A stretch of DNA of 64,000 bases, taken from the NCBI RefSeq assembly GCF_937616625.2, contig NC_065570.1, forward strand, positions 22,096,046 to 22,160,045, written 5' to 3'. Origin of the DNA: Mercurialis annua. Taxonomy: Eukaryota; Streptophyta; Magnoliopsida; Malpighiales; Euphorbiaceae. Shown piece after piece: positions 53,181-64,000 of the stretch. The position numbers and the translations under genes are program-made. The first letter of the stretch is position 1. Every line of letters starts with the position of its first letter. The notes beneath the pieces were generated by a model, which did no database searches, was not told the origin of the DNA, and saw only the letters and a list, made by a program, of their open reading frames with translations.

Positions 53181-55489
53181 ATGTTTGTAAAAGTTTGGCT
53201 TATATCAGTGAAATGGTGAAACATTTGGTTTTGTTTTGTAATGTTTGTAAATTTTTCGCTTCAATCGCTAAAAAGGTGAAACATTTGGATTGGTTTCGAT
53301 ACGTTTGTAAACGTTTGGCTTAAATCGCAAAAAAAATGAAACGTTTGGTTTTTTTTGTAATGTTTGTAAACGTTTGGCATAAATCGCTAAAAATGTGAAA
53401 CGATTGGATTGGTTTCGTAACGTTTGTAAACGTTTGGCTTAAATCGCTAAAAAGGTGAAACGTTTGGATTTGTTTCATAACATTTTAAACGTTTGGATTA
53501 AATAGGTAAAAAGATAAAACGTTACGATTTGTTTTGATAACGTTTTTAAACATTTGGCATAAATCGCTAGAAAGGGGAAACGTTTGGATTTGTTTCGTAA
53601 CGTTTGTAAATGTTTGGTTTAAATCGTTAAAAAGGTGAAACGTGTGGATTTGTTTCGTAACGTTTGTAAAAAATTTGCTTAAATCACTAAAAAGGGGAAA
53701 CATTTGGGCTTGTTTCGTAACCTTTTAAACTTTTGGATTTGTTTCGTAATGTTTGTAAATGATTGGCTTAAATCACTAAAAAGGTTAAACGTTTCGTTTT
53801 TTTGGTAACATTTGTAAACGTTTGGCTAGAATCGCTAAAAAGGCGAAACGTTTCGATTTGTTTCATAACGTTTGTAAACGTTTGGCTTAAATCGCTAAAA
53901 ATATGAAACGTTTGGATTTGTTTCGTAATGTTTGTAAACGTTTGGCTTAAATTGTTAAAAAGGTTAAACATTTGGATTTGTTTCGTAAAATTTCAAACGT
54001 TTGGATTAAATCACTAAAAAGGTAAAACGTTTGGTTTTGTTTCGTAACATTTGTAAATGTTTGGCTTCAATCGCTAAAAAGGGGAAACGTTTAGATTTCT
54101 TTCGATACGTTTGTAAACGTTTGGCTTAAATCGCTAAAAATGAGAAACATTTGGCTTTGTTTCGTAACGTTGTAAACGTTCGGCATAAATTGCTAAAAAT
54201 GTGAAACATTTGAATTGGTTTCGGAACGTTTTAAATGTTTGGCTTAGATCGCTAAAAAGGTGAAACGTTTGGATTTGTTTCATAATGTTTGTGAAAATTT
54301 GGCTTAAATAGCTAAAAAGGTGAAACGTTAGGATTTGTTTCGAAACGTTTGTAAACGTTTGGCTTAAATCGCTAAAAAGGTGAAACATTTGGATTTGTTT
54401 CGTAACATTTGTAAACGTTTGGTTGAAATCGGTAAAAAGGTGAAACGTATGGATTTGTTTCGTAACGTTTGTAAACGTTTGGCTTACATCGCTAAAAAGT
54501 GGAAATATTTGGGTTCTTTTCGTAACGTTTTAAACGTTTGCATTTGCTTCGTAACGTTTGTAAACATTTGGCTTAAATCACTAAAAAGGTGAAACGTTTG
54601 CTTTTGTCTCGTAAAATTTGTAAACGTTTTTGGATTTTTTCGTAACGTTTGTAAAGGTTGGGCTTATATCGCTAAAAATGTGAAACGTTTGGATTTGTTT
54701 CATAATGTTTGTAAACGTTTGGCTTTAATCGATAAAAATGTGAAACATTTGGATTTGTTTCGATACGTTTGTAAACGTTTTGCTTAAATTGCTAAAAATG
54801 TGAAATGTTTGGTTTGTTTCGTAAAGTTTGTAAACGTTTGACATAAATCGCTCAAAAGGAGAAACATTTGGGTTGATTTCGTGACGATTGTAAACGTTTG
54901 ATTTAAATCGCTAAAAAGGTAAAACGTTTGGCTTGGTTTCGTTTCGTTTTAAACTTTTGGATTTGAACGTTTTAAACGTTTGGCTTAAATTGCTAAAAAG
55001 GTGAAACGTTTGGATTTGTTTCGTCACGTTTTAAACTTTTATATTGGTTTTGAAACATTGTAAATGCCTGGCTTAAATCGCTAAAAAGGTGAAACGTTTG
55101 GATTTCTTTCGTAACATTTCAAACGTAACGTCTTAAATCGCTGAAAAGGTGAAATGTTTAGATTTTTTTCATAACGTTCGTAAACATTTGGCTTAAATAG
55201 ATAAAAAGATGAAACGTTAGGATTTATTTCGTAGCGTTTTTAAACGTTTGGCTTAAATTGCTAAAAAGATGAAAGGTTTGGATTTTTTTCCTAACGTTTG
55301 TAAACGTCTGGGTTAAATCGCTAAAAAGGTGAAACGTTTGGATTTGTTTCGTAGCATTTGTAAACGTTTGGCTTAAATCGCTAAAAAGGGGAAACGTTTG
55401 GGTTTTTTTTTAAATATTTTAAACGTTTGGATTTGTTTCGTAACCTTTCTAAACGTTTGGTTTAAATGATTAAAAAGGGGAAAGGTTTG

Positions 55490-56080
55490 GTTTTGTTTCA
55501 TAATGTTTTTAAACGTTTGGCTTGAATAGCTAAACAGGTGAAACGTTTGGATTTGTTTCGTAACGTTTGTAAATGTTTGGCATAAATCGCGAAAAATGTG
55601 AAACGTTTGGAATTGTTTCGTAATGTTTGTAACCATTTGGCTGAAATCGCTAAAAAGGTGAAACATTTGGATTTGTTACATTACGTTTTAAACGTTTGGA
55701 TTTGTTTTGTAACGTTTATAAACGTTTGGCTTCAATCGATAAAAAGGGGAAACGTTTGGGTTTGTTTCATAACGTTTTCATTGTTTGGATTTCTTTCGTA
55801 AAGTTTGTAAACGTTTGGCTTAAATCACTTAAAAGATGAAGCATTTGGTTTTGCTTCATAATGTTTGTAAACATTTGTCTTGAATCGCTAAAAAGGTGAA
55901 ACGTTTGGATTTGTTTCGTAACGTTTGTAAACGTTTGGCTTAAATCGCTAAAAAGGTGAAACATTTAGATTTGTTTCATAACTTTTTCAACGTTTGGATT
56001 TGTTTCGTAATGTTTGTAAACGTTTGGCTTATATCACTGAAATGGTGAAACGTTTGGTTTTGTTTCGTAATGTTTGTAAA
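55490..56080 (-). repeat. Mosaic of two earlier segments
   Basis: About 55,510-55,740 matches 48,660-48,890 (CTTGAATAGCTAAACAGG and neighbours). At about 55,745 the match switches to the series found at 50,790-51,125 (CATAACGTTTTCATTGTTTGG, TTAAAAGATGAAGCATTTGG). The segment is thus a chimera of two higher-order units, as unequal exchange or gene conversion would produce. Confidence 0.7.
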
Positions 56081-56124
56081 CGTTTGGCTTAAATCGCTAA
56101 AATTGTGAAACATTTGGATTGGTT

Positions 56125-59100
56125 TCGTAAGTTTGTAAACGTTTGGCTTAAGTCGCTAAAAATGTGAAACGTTTTGATTTGTTCCATAATGTTTCAAACG
56201 TTTGGATTGGTTTCGTAACGTATTAAACTTTTGGCTTAAATCACTAAAAAGGTGAAACATTTGGTTTTGTTTCGTAACGTTTGTATACGTTTGGCTTAAA
56301 TCGCTAACAAGGTGAAACGTTGGATTTGTTTCGTAATGTTTGTAAACGTTTGGCCTAAATCGCTAAAAAGCTGAAATGTTTGGTTATTTCCCTAACGTTT
56401 TAAATGTTGGATTGGTTTCGTTTTAAACAATTGGCTTAAATCGCTAAAAAGGTGAAATGTTTGGATTTGTTTCTTAACGTTTTAAACGTTTGGATTGGTT
56501 TTTTAACGTTTTAAACTTTTGGCTTAAATCGCTAAAAAGCGGAACTGTTTGGTTTATATCGCTAAAAAGGTGAAACGTTTAGATTTGTTTCGTAACGTTT
56601 TAAAAAATTGGATTGGTTTCATAACGTTTTAAACGTTTGGCTTAAATCGCTAAAAAAGTGAAAGGCTAAAAGGTGAAACGTTTGGTTTTTTTTCGTAACG
56701 TTTGGAAACATTTGACTTAAATCGCTAAAAATGTGAAACGTTTGGATTTCTTTCATATTGTTTTTAAGCATTTCGATTGGTTTTATAACATTTTAAATGT
56801 TTGGCTTAAATCGCTAAAAAGGTGAAACGTTTGGTTTTCTTTCGTAACGTTTGTAAACGTTTGGCTTAAATCGCTTAAAAGGTGAATTTGTTTCATAACG
56901 TTTGTAAGCGTTTGTCTTAAATCGCTTAAAAGGTGAATTTTTTTTTCGTGATGTTTGGATTGGTTTTGTAACGTTTATGAAGCTTGTCTTAAATCGCTAA
57001 AAAGGTACAACGTTTAGATTTGTTTCGTAACCTTTTAAACGTTTGGATTAGTTTTGTAACGTTTGTAAATTTTATGCTTAAATTGCTAGAAAGGTGAAAC
57101 GTTTGGTTTTATATCGTAACGTATGTAAACATTTGGCTTATATTGCTAAAAATGTGAAACATTTGGATTTGGTTCGTAACGTTTTAAACCTTTCAATTTG
57201 TTTCGTAACGTTTTAAACGTTTGGCTTAAATCAGTAAAAAGGTGAAACTATTGGATTTGTTTTGTAACGTTTGTATACGTGTTGCTTAAATCGCTAACAA
57301 GGTGAAATGTTTGGATTTGTTTCGAAACGTTTTAAACATTTGCATTGGTTTTATAACGTTTTAAACTTTTTGCTTAAATCGCTAAAAAGGGGAAACGTTT
57401 GGCTTCTATCTCTAAAAAGGTGAAAAGTTTAGATTTGTTTCTTAATGTTTTAAACAATTGGATTGGTTTTGCAACGTTTTAAACGTTTTGCTTAAATCGC
57501 TAAAAACGTGAAACGCTAAAAAGGTGAAACGTTTGGATTTCTTTCGTTACTTTTTTAAACATTTAGATTGTTTTGATAACATTTTAAACGTTTGGCTTAA
57601 ATCGCTAAAAAGGTGAAACGTTTGTTTTTATTTCATAACGTTTGTAAACGTTTGGCTTAAATTGCTAAAAAAGTGACACTTTTGGATTTGTTTCTTAACG
57701 TTTGTAAGCGTTTGGCTTAAATCTCTTAAAAGGTGAAATATTTGTATTTTTTGTACTGTTCTAAATGTTTGGATTGGTTTTGTAACGTTTATGAAGTTTG
57801 TCTTAAATCGCTAAAAAGGTAAAACGTTTAGATTTGTTGCTGAACCTTTTAAACGTTTGGATTAATTTTGTAATGTTTGTAAACGTTTGGCTTATATTTC
57901 TAGAAAGCTGAAACGCTTGGTTTTATTTCGTAACGTATGTAAACGTTTGGCTTAAATTGCTAAAAAGGTGAAACATTTGGATTTGTTTCGTAATGTTTTA
58001 AACGTGTCAATTTGTTTCGTAACGTTTTAAACGTTTGGCTTAAATCGGTAAAAAGGTGAAACGTTTGGATTTGTTTCGTAACGTTTGTACACGTTTGGCT
58101 CGAATCGCTAAATAGGTGAAATTTTTGGATTTGTTTCGTAAAGTTTGTAAACGTCTGGCTTAAATCGCTAAAAATGTGAAATGTTTGGATTAGTTTCGTA
58201 ACGTTTGTAAACATTTGGCTTAAATCACTAAAAAGGTGAAACGTTTGGTTTTGTTTCGTAACGTTTGTTAACATTTGGTTTCAATCGCTAAAAAGGGGAA
58301 ACGTTAGGATTTGTTTCGTAACGTTTTAAACGTTTGGATTGGTTTTGTAACGTTTTAAACATTTGGCTTAAATCGCTAAAAAGGTGAAACTTTTTGATTT
58401 GTTTCGTAACGTTTTAAACATTTGGATTAAATCGCTAATAATGTGAAACGTTTAGATTTTTTTTGTAACGTTGGTAAACGTTTGACTAAAATCGCTAAAA
58501 ATATGAAACGTTTGGATTGGTTCCGTAACGTTTTAAACGTTTGGCTTGAATCGCTAAAAATGTGAAACGTTTTGTTTTGTTTTATAACGTTTGTAAACGT
58601 TTGGATTGGTTTCGTAACGTTTTAAATGTTTGGGTCAAATCTCTAAAAAGGGGAAACGTTTCGATTTATTTCGTAACATTTGTTAACGTTTGGCTTAAAT
58701 TGCTAAAAGGTAAAACGTTTCGATTTGTTTCGTAACGTTTTAAATGTTTGGATTGGTTTTGTAACGTTTTAAACGTTTGGCTTAAATCACTAATAAGGTG
58801 AAACGTTTGGATTTGTTTTGTAACATTTGTAAATGTTTGGCTTAAATCGCTAAAAAGGGGAAAATTTTGGATTTGTTTCGTAATGTTTGGCTTAAATTGC
58901 TAATAATGTGAAACGCTTGGTTTTGTTTCGTAAGGTTTGTAAACGTTTGTCTTCAATCACTAAAAGTGTGAAACGTTTGGATTGGTTTCGTAACGTTTTA
59001 AACTTTTGGATTTGTTTCGTAACGTTTTATATGTTTGGATTGGTTTCGTTACGTTTGTAACGTTTGACTTAAATCGGTAAAAAGGTGAAACCTTTGGATT

Positions 59101-62100
59101 TATTTCGTAACGTTTTAAGCGTTTAGATTAAATCGCTAAAAATGTGAAACGTTTGGATTTGTTTCGTAAGTTTGTAAACGTTTGGCTTAAGTCGCTAAAA
59201 ATGTGAAACGTTTTGATTTGTTCCATAATGTTTCAAACGTTTGGATTGGTTTCATAACGTATTAAACTTTTGGCTTAAATCACTAAAAAGGTGAAACATT
59301 TGGTTTTGTTTCGTAACGTTTGTATACGTTTGGCTTAATTCGCTAACAAGATGAAACGTTTGGATTTGTTTCGTAATGTTTATAAACGTTTGGCTTAAAT
59401 CGCTAAAAAGCTGAAATGTTTGGTTTTTTTCCTAACGTTTTTAATGTTGGATTGGTTTCTTAACGTTTTAAACGTTTGGATTGGTTTCGTAACGTTTTCA
59501 ACATTTGGCTTAAATCGCTAAAAAGGTGAAATGTTTGCATTTATTTCTTAACGTTTTAAACGTTTGGATTGGTTTTATAACGTTTTAAACTTTTGGGTTA
59601 AATCTCTAATAAGGGAAAATGTTTGGTTTATATCGCTAAAAAGTTGAAACATTTAGATTTGTTTCGTAACGTTTTGAAAAATTGGATTGGTTTCATAACG
59701 TTTTAAACGTTTGGCTTAAATCGCTAAAAAGGTGAAACGCTAAAAGGTGAAACGTCTGGTTTTGCTTCGTAACGTTTGGAAACATTTGACTTAAATCGCT
59801 AAAAATGTGAAACGTTTGGATTTCTTTCATAACGTTTTTAAACATTTCGATTGGTTTTAGAACCTTTTAAACGTTTGGCTTAAATCGCTAAAAAGGTGAA
59901 ACGTTTGGTTTTCTTTCATAACGTTTGTAACCGTTTGGCTTAAATCGCTTAAAAGGTTAATTTGTTTCTTAGCATTTGTAAGCGTTTGTCTTAAATCGCT
60001 TAAAAGGTGAATTTTTTTTTTCGTGATGTTTGGATTGGTTTTGTAACGTTTATGAAACTTGTCTTAAATCGCTAAAAAGGTACAACGTTTAGATTTGTTT
60101 TGTAACCTTTTAAACATTTGGATTAGTTTTGGCTTAAATTGCTAGAAAGGTGAAACGTTTGGTTTTATATCGTAACGTATGTAAACGTTTGGCTTAAATT
60201 GCTATTAAGGTGAAACTTTGGATTTATTTCGTAACGTTTTAAACGTTTCAATTTGTTTCATAACGTTTTAAACTTTTGGCTTAAATCGGTAAAAAGGTGG
60301 AACATTTGGATTTGTTTCATAACGTTTGTATACGTTTTGCTTAAATCGCTAAAAAGGTGAAATGTGTGGTTTTGTTTCCTAACGTTTTAAATGTTTGGAT
60401 TGGTTTTATAACGTTTTAAACGTTTGGTTTGGTTTGTAACGTTTTAAACATTAGGCTTAAATCACTAACAAGGTGAAATGTTTGGATTTGTTTCGTAACG
60501 TTTTAAACGTTTGGATTGGTTTTATAACGTTTTAAACTTTTTGCTTAAATCGCTAAAAAGAGGAAACGTTTGGCTTATATCGCTAAAAAGGTGAAACATT
60601 TAGATATGTTTCGTAACGTTTTAAACAATTGGATTGGTTTTGTAACGTTTTAAACGTTTTGCTTAAATCCCTAAAAAGGTGAAACGCTAGAAAGGTGAAA
60701 TATTTGGTTTTGTTTCGTATTGCTTGCAAATGTTTGACTTAAATCACTAAAAATGTGAAACGTTTGGATTTCTTTCATTACTTTTTTAAACATTAAGATT
60801 GTTTTCATAACATTTTAAACGTTTGGCTTAAATCGCTAAAAAGGTGAAACGTTTGTTTTTATTTCGTAACGTTTGTAAACGTTTGGCTTAAATTGCTAAA
60901 AAGGTGACACTTTTGGATTTGTTTCTTAACATTTGTAAGCGTTTGGCTTAAATCTCGTAAAAGGTGAAATGTTTGTATTTTTTGTAATGTTCTAAATGTT
61001 TGGATTGGTTTTGTAACGTTTATGAAGTTTGCTTAAATCGCTAAGAAGGTAAATTGTTTAGATTTTTTTCTGAACCTTTTAAACGTTCGGATTAGTTTTG
61101 TAATGTTTGTAAACGTTTAGCTTATATTGCTAGAAAGGTGAAACGCTTGGTTTTATTTCGTAACGTATGTAAATGTTTGGCTTAAATTGCTAAAAAGGTG
61201 AAACATTTGGATTTGTTTCGTAATGTTTTAAACGTTTCAATTTGTTTCGTAACATTTTAAACGTTTCGCTTAAATCGGTAAAAAGGTGAAAAGTTTGGAT
61301 TTTTCGTAACGTTTGTACACGTTTGGCTTGAATCGCTAAAAAGGTGAAACGTTTGGATTTGTTTCATAAAGTTTGGAAACGTCTGGCATAAATCACTAAA
61401 AATGTGAAATGTTTGGATTAGTTTCGTAACGTTTGTAAACATTTGGCTTAAATCACTAAAAAGGTGAAACGTTTGGTTTTGTTTCGTAACGTTTATAAAC
61501 GTTTGGCTTCAATCGCTAAAAAGGGGAAACGTTAGGATTTGTTTCGTAAGCGTTTTAAACGTTTGGATTGGTTTTGTAACGTTTTAAACGTTTGGCCTAA
61601 ATCGCTAAAAAGGTGAAACGTTTTGATTTTTTTCGTAACGTTTTAAACGTTTGGATTAAATCGCTAATAATGTGAAATGTTTGGATTTTTTTTGTAACGT
61701 TTGTAAACGGTTGGCTTAAATCGCTAAAAATATGAAACGTTAGGATTGGTTCCGTAACGTTTTAAACGTTTGGCTTGAATCGCTAAAAAGGAGAAACTTT
61801 TGGTTTGTCTTATAACGTTTGTAAACGTTTGGATTGGTTTCGTAATATTTTAAATGTTTGGCTCAAATCGCTAAAAAGGGGAAACGTTTCGATTTACTCC
61901 GTAACATTTGTAGACGTTTGGCTTAAATCGCCGAAAGGTAAAACATTTAGATTTGTTTCGTAACGTTTTAAATGTTTGGATTGGTTTTGTAACGTTTTAA
62001 ACGTTTGGCTTCACTCAATAATAAGGTGAAACGTTTGTATTTGTTTCGTAACATTTGTAAATGTTTGGCTTAAATCGCTAAAAAGGGGAAAATTTTGGAT

Positions 62101-64000
62101 TTGTTTCGTAATGTTTGGCTTAAATTGCTAATAATGTAAAACGCTTGGTTTTGTTTCGTAAGGTTTGTAAACGTTTGTCTTCAATCGCTAAAAAGGTGAA
62201 ACGTTTGGATTGGTTTCGTAACGTTTTAAACGTATGGATTTGTTTCGTAACGTTTTACATGTTTGGATTGGTTTGTAGGCGTTTGTAACGTTTGTCTTAA
62301 ATCGGTAAAAAGGTGAAACGTTTGGATTTATTTCGTAACGTTTTAAATGTTTGGATTAAGTCGCTAAAAATGTGAAACGTTTGGATTTATTTCGTAAGTT
62401 TGTAAACGTTTGGCTTAAGTCGCTAAAAATGTGAAACGTTTTGATTTGTTCTATAATGTTTCAAAAGTTTGGATTGGTTTCATAACGTATTAAACGTTTG
62501 ATTTAAATCGCTAAAAAGGTGAAACATTTGGTTTTGTTTCGTAACTTTTGTATACGTTTGTCTTAAATCGCTAAAAAGGTGAAACGTTTGGATTTGTTTC
62601 GTAATGTTTTTAAACGTTGGGCTTAAATCGCTAAAAAGCTGAAATGTTTGGTTTTTTTTCCTAACGTTTTAAATGTTGGATTGGTTTCTTAACGTTTTAA
62701 ACGTTTGGATTGGTTTCATAACGTTTTAAAAATTTAGCTTATGTCGCTAAAAAGGTGAAATATTTGGATTTGTTTCGTAACGTTTTAAATGTTTGGATTG
62801 GTTTTATAACGTTTTAAACTTTTTGCTTAAATCGCTAAAAAGGGGAAACGTTTGGCTTATATCGCTAAAAGGTAAAACGTTTAGATTTGTTTCGTAACGT
62901 TTTAAACAATTGGATTGGTTTTGTAACGTTTTAAACGTTTAGCTTAAATCGCTAAAAAGGTGAAACATTTGGTTTTGTTTCGTATTGTTTGCAAACGTTT
63001 GACTTAAATCGCTAAAAATGTGAAACGTTTGAATTTCTTTCGTTACTTTTTTAAACATTGAGATTTTTTCATAACATTTTAAACGTTTGGCTTAAATCGC
63101 TAAAAAGGTGAAAAGTTTGGTTTTATTTCGTAACTTTTGTAAACGTTTGGCTTAAATTGCTAAAAAGGTGACACTTTTGGATTTGTTTCTTAACGTTTGT
63201 AAGCGTTTAGCTTAAATATCTTAAAAGGTGAAATGTTTGTATTTTTTGTAATGTTCTAAATTTTTGGATTGGTTTTGTAACGTTTATGAAGTTTGTCATA
63301 AATCGCTAAAAAGGTAAAACATTTAGTTTCTTAACCTTTTAAACGTTTGGATTAGTTTTAAAATGTTTGTATACGTTTGGCTTATATTGCTGGAAAGGTG
63401 GAACGCTTGGTTTTATTTCGTAACGTATGTAAACGTTTGGCTTAAATTGCTAAAAAGGTGAAACATTTGGATTTATTTCGTAATGTTTTAAACGTTTCAA
63501 TTTGTTTCGTAAATTTTTAAACGTTTGGCTTAAATCGGTAAAAAGGTGAAACGTTTGGATTTGTTTCGTAACGTTTGTACACGTTTGGCTTGAATCGCTA
63601 AAAAGGTGAAACGTTTGGATTTGTTTCGTAAAGTTTGTAAACGTTTGGCTTAAATCGCTAAAAAGGGGAAACGTTTGGATTAATTTCGTAATGTCTGTAA
63701 ACATTTGGTTTAAATCATTAAAAAGGTGAAACGTTTGGTTTTGTTTCGTAACGTTTGTAAACGTTTGGCTTCAATCGCTAAAAAGGGGAAACGTTAGGAT
63801 TTGTTTCGTAAGCGTTTTAAACGTTTGGATTGGTTTTGTAATGTTTTAAACGTTTGGCTTAAATCGCTAAAAAGGTGAAAGGTTTGGATTTGTTTCGTAA
63901 TTTTTTAAACGTTTGGATTAAATCGCTAAATTTGTGAAACGTTTGGATTTTTTTGTAATGTTTGTAACGTTTGGCTTAAATCGCTAAAAATGTGAAACGT
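56125..64000 (-). repeat. Higher-order repeat, about 3.0-3.2-kb unit
   Basis: A GTTTCGTAAGTTTGTAAACG marker followed by TTTTGATTTGTTC lies near 56,125, 59,163 and 62,393, giving units of about 3.03 and 3.23 kb and a partial third. In the third unit the series GTAATGTTTTAAACGTTTCAA comes only 2263 bp after its counterpart (61,197 to 63,460), so about 1 kb was deleted there. Several monomers in these units carry extra or missing 20-30-bp pieces. Confidence 0.8.
58318..58376 (-). repeat. Double 29-bp half-monomer variant (B-A'-A'-B), right arm
   Basis: Two consecutive 29-bp A halves, each joined by CGTTTTAAACG, lie between B halves, giving an 88-bp unit. One A half ends GGATTGG where the standard form ends GGATTTG. 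This double form is frequent in the right arm; in the left arm the extra half is usually single. Confidence 0.7.

Larger units (their letters stand above)
35612..64000 (-). repeat. 60-bp satellite array, right arm (reverse orientation)
   Basis: The same monomer as in the left arm but reverse-complemented throughout, with no switch back. Bases 35,701-35,760 are an exact, circularly permuted copy of the consensus, which shows that the arms share one family. This arm is richer in shortened units: many sites have one or two 29-bp A halves in a row, read as CGTTTTAAACGTTTGGATTGG. It continues to the window edge. I saw no transposon or unique sequence in it. Minus-strand open frames of 60-104 codons are repeat artefacts, as in the left arm. 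Confidence 0.97.

Noticed and set aside
1..64000. A recent perfect palindrome or read-foldback artefact
   Set aside because: The two arms are not mirror copies. They differ in higher-order units, in the form of the half-monomer variant and in having one MITE only on the left. Spanning reads would still be needed to exclude misassembly.
1..64000. Telomere-type or rDNA-spacer repeats
   Set aside because: No TTTAGGG-type runs and no rRNA sequence are present; the 60-bp unit differs from both.

Overview
The window is almost entirely non-coding tandem satellite DNA from a eukaryote, most likely a flowering plant. The plant call rests on the central 3.5 kb. It holds a decayed LTR retrotransposon with a primer-binding site complementary to plant initiator methionine tRNA and a Ty3/gypsy-type gag fragment. 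A 403-bp Mutator-like MITE elsewhere agrees. I see no intact gene, no tRNA or rRNA, no CRISPR array and nothing prokaryotic. I cannot name the species.

Layout: (1) bases 1 to about 32,077 are a head-to-tail array of a 60-bp, roughly 35% GC monomer in one orientation, broken once by the MITE at 26,882-27,284. (2) Bases 32,078-35,611 are the only sizeable non-satellite segment. Read on the minus strand it contains a 5'-truncated LTR (33,289-35,611), a primer-binding site (33,273-33,284), a leader, and a gag remnant (32,148-32,887) with one frameshift, one internal stop and a lost 3' end. (3) Bases 35,612-64,000 are the same satellite in the opposite orientation. The window is therefore a large inverted satellite arrangement whose orientation switches exactly at the retroelement remnant.

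The monomer has internal structure. AAAC starts four of its six 10-bp blocks, and the palindrome AAACGTTT begins each 30-bp half, so 60 bp looks like a 30+30 dimer built on a 10-bp period. Half-monomer losses and gains (29-30 bp) recur through both arms. Kilobase-scale higher-order repeats (about 0.4, 0.7, 0.93, 1.29, 1.54, 1.6-1.8, 2.12 and 3.0-3.2 kb) overlie the 60-bp period, so the array has been reshaped by repeated segmental duplication. Most variation between monomers falls on the five CpG sites and looks like deamination of methylated cytosine.

The many short open frames in the array are a by-product of 60 being a multiple of 3 and are not annotated as genes. The noteworthy features are the orientation switch, its scrambled left junction, the layered repeat structure and the MITE. 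No new enzyme or defence system is visible.
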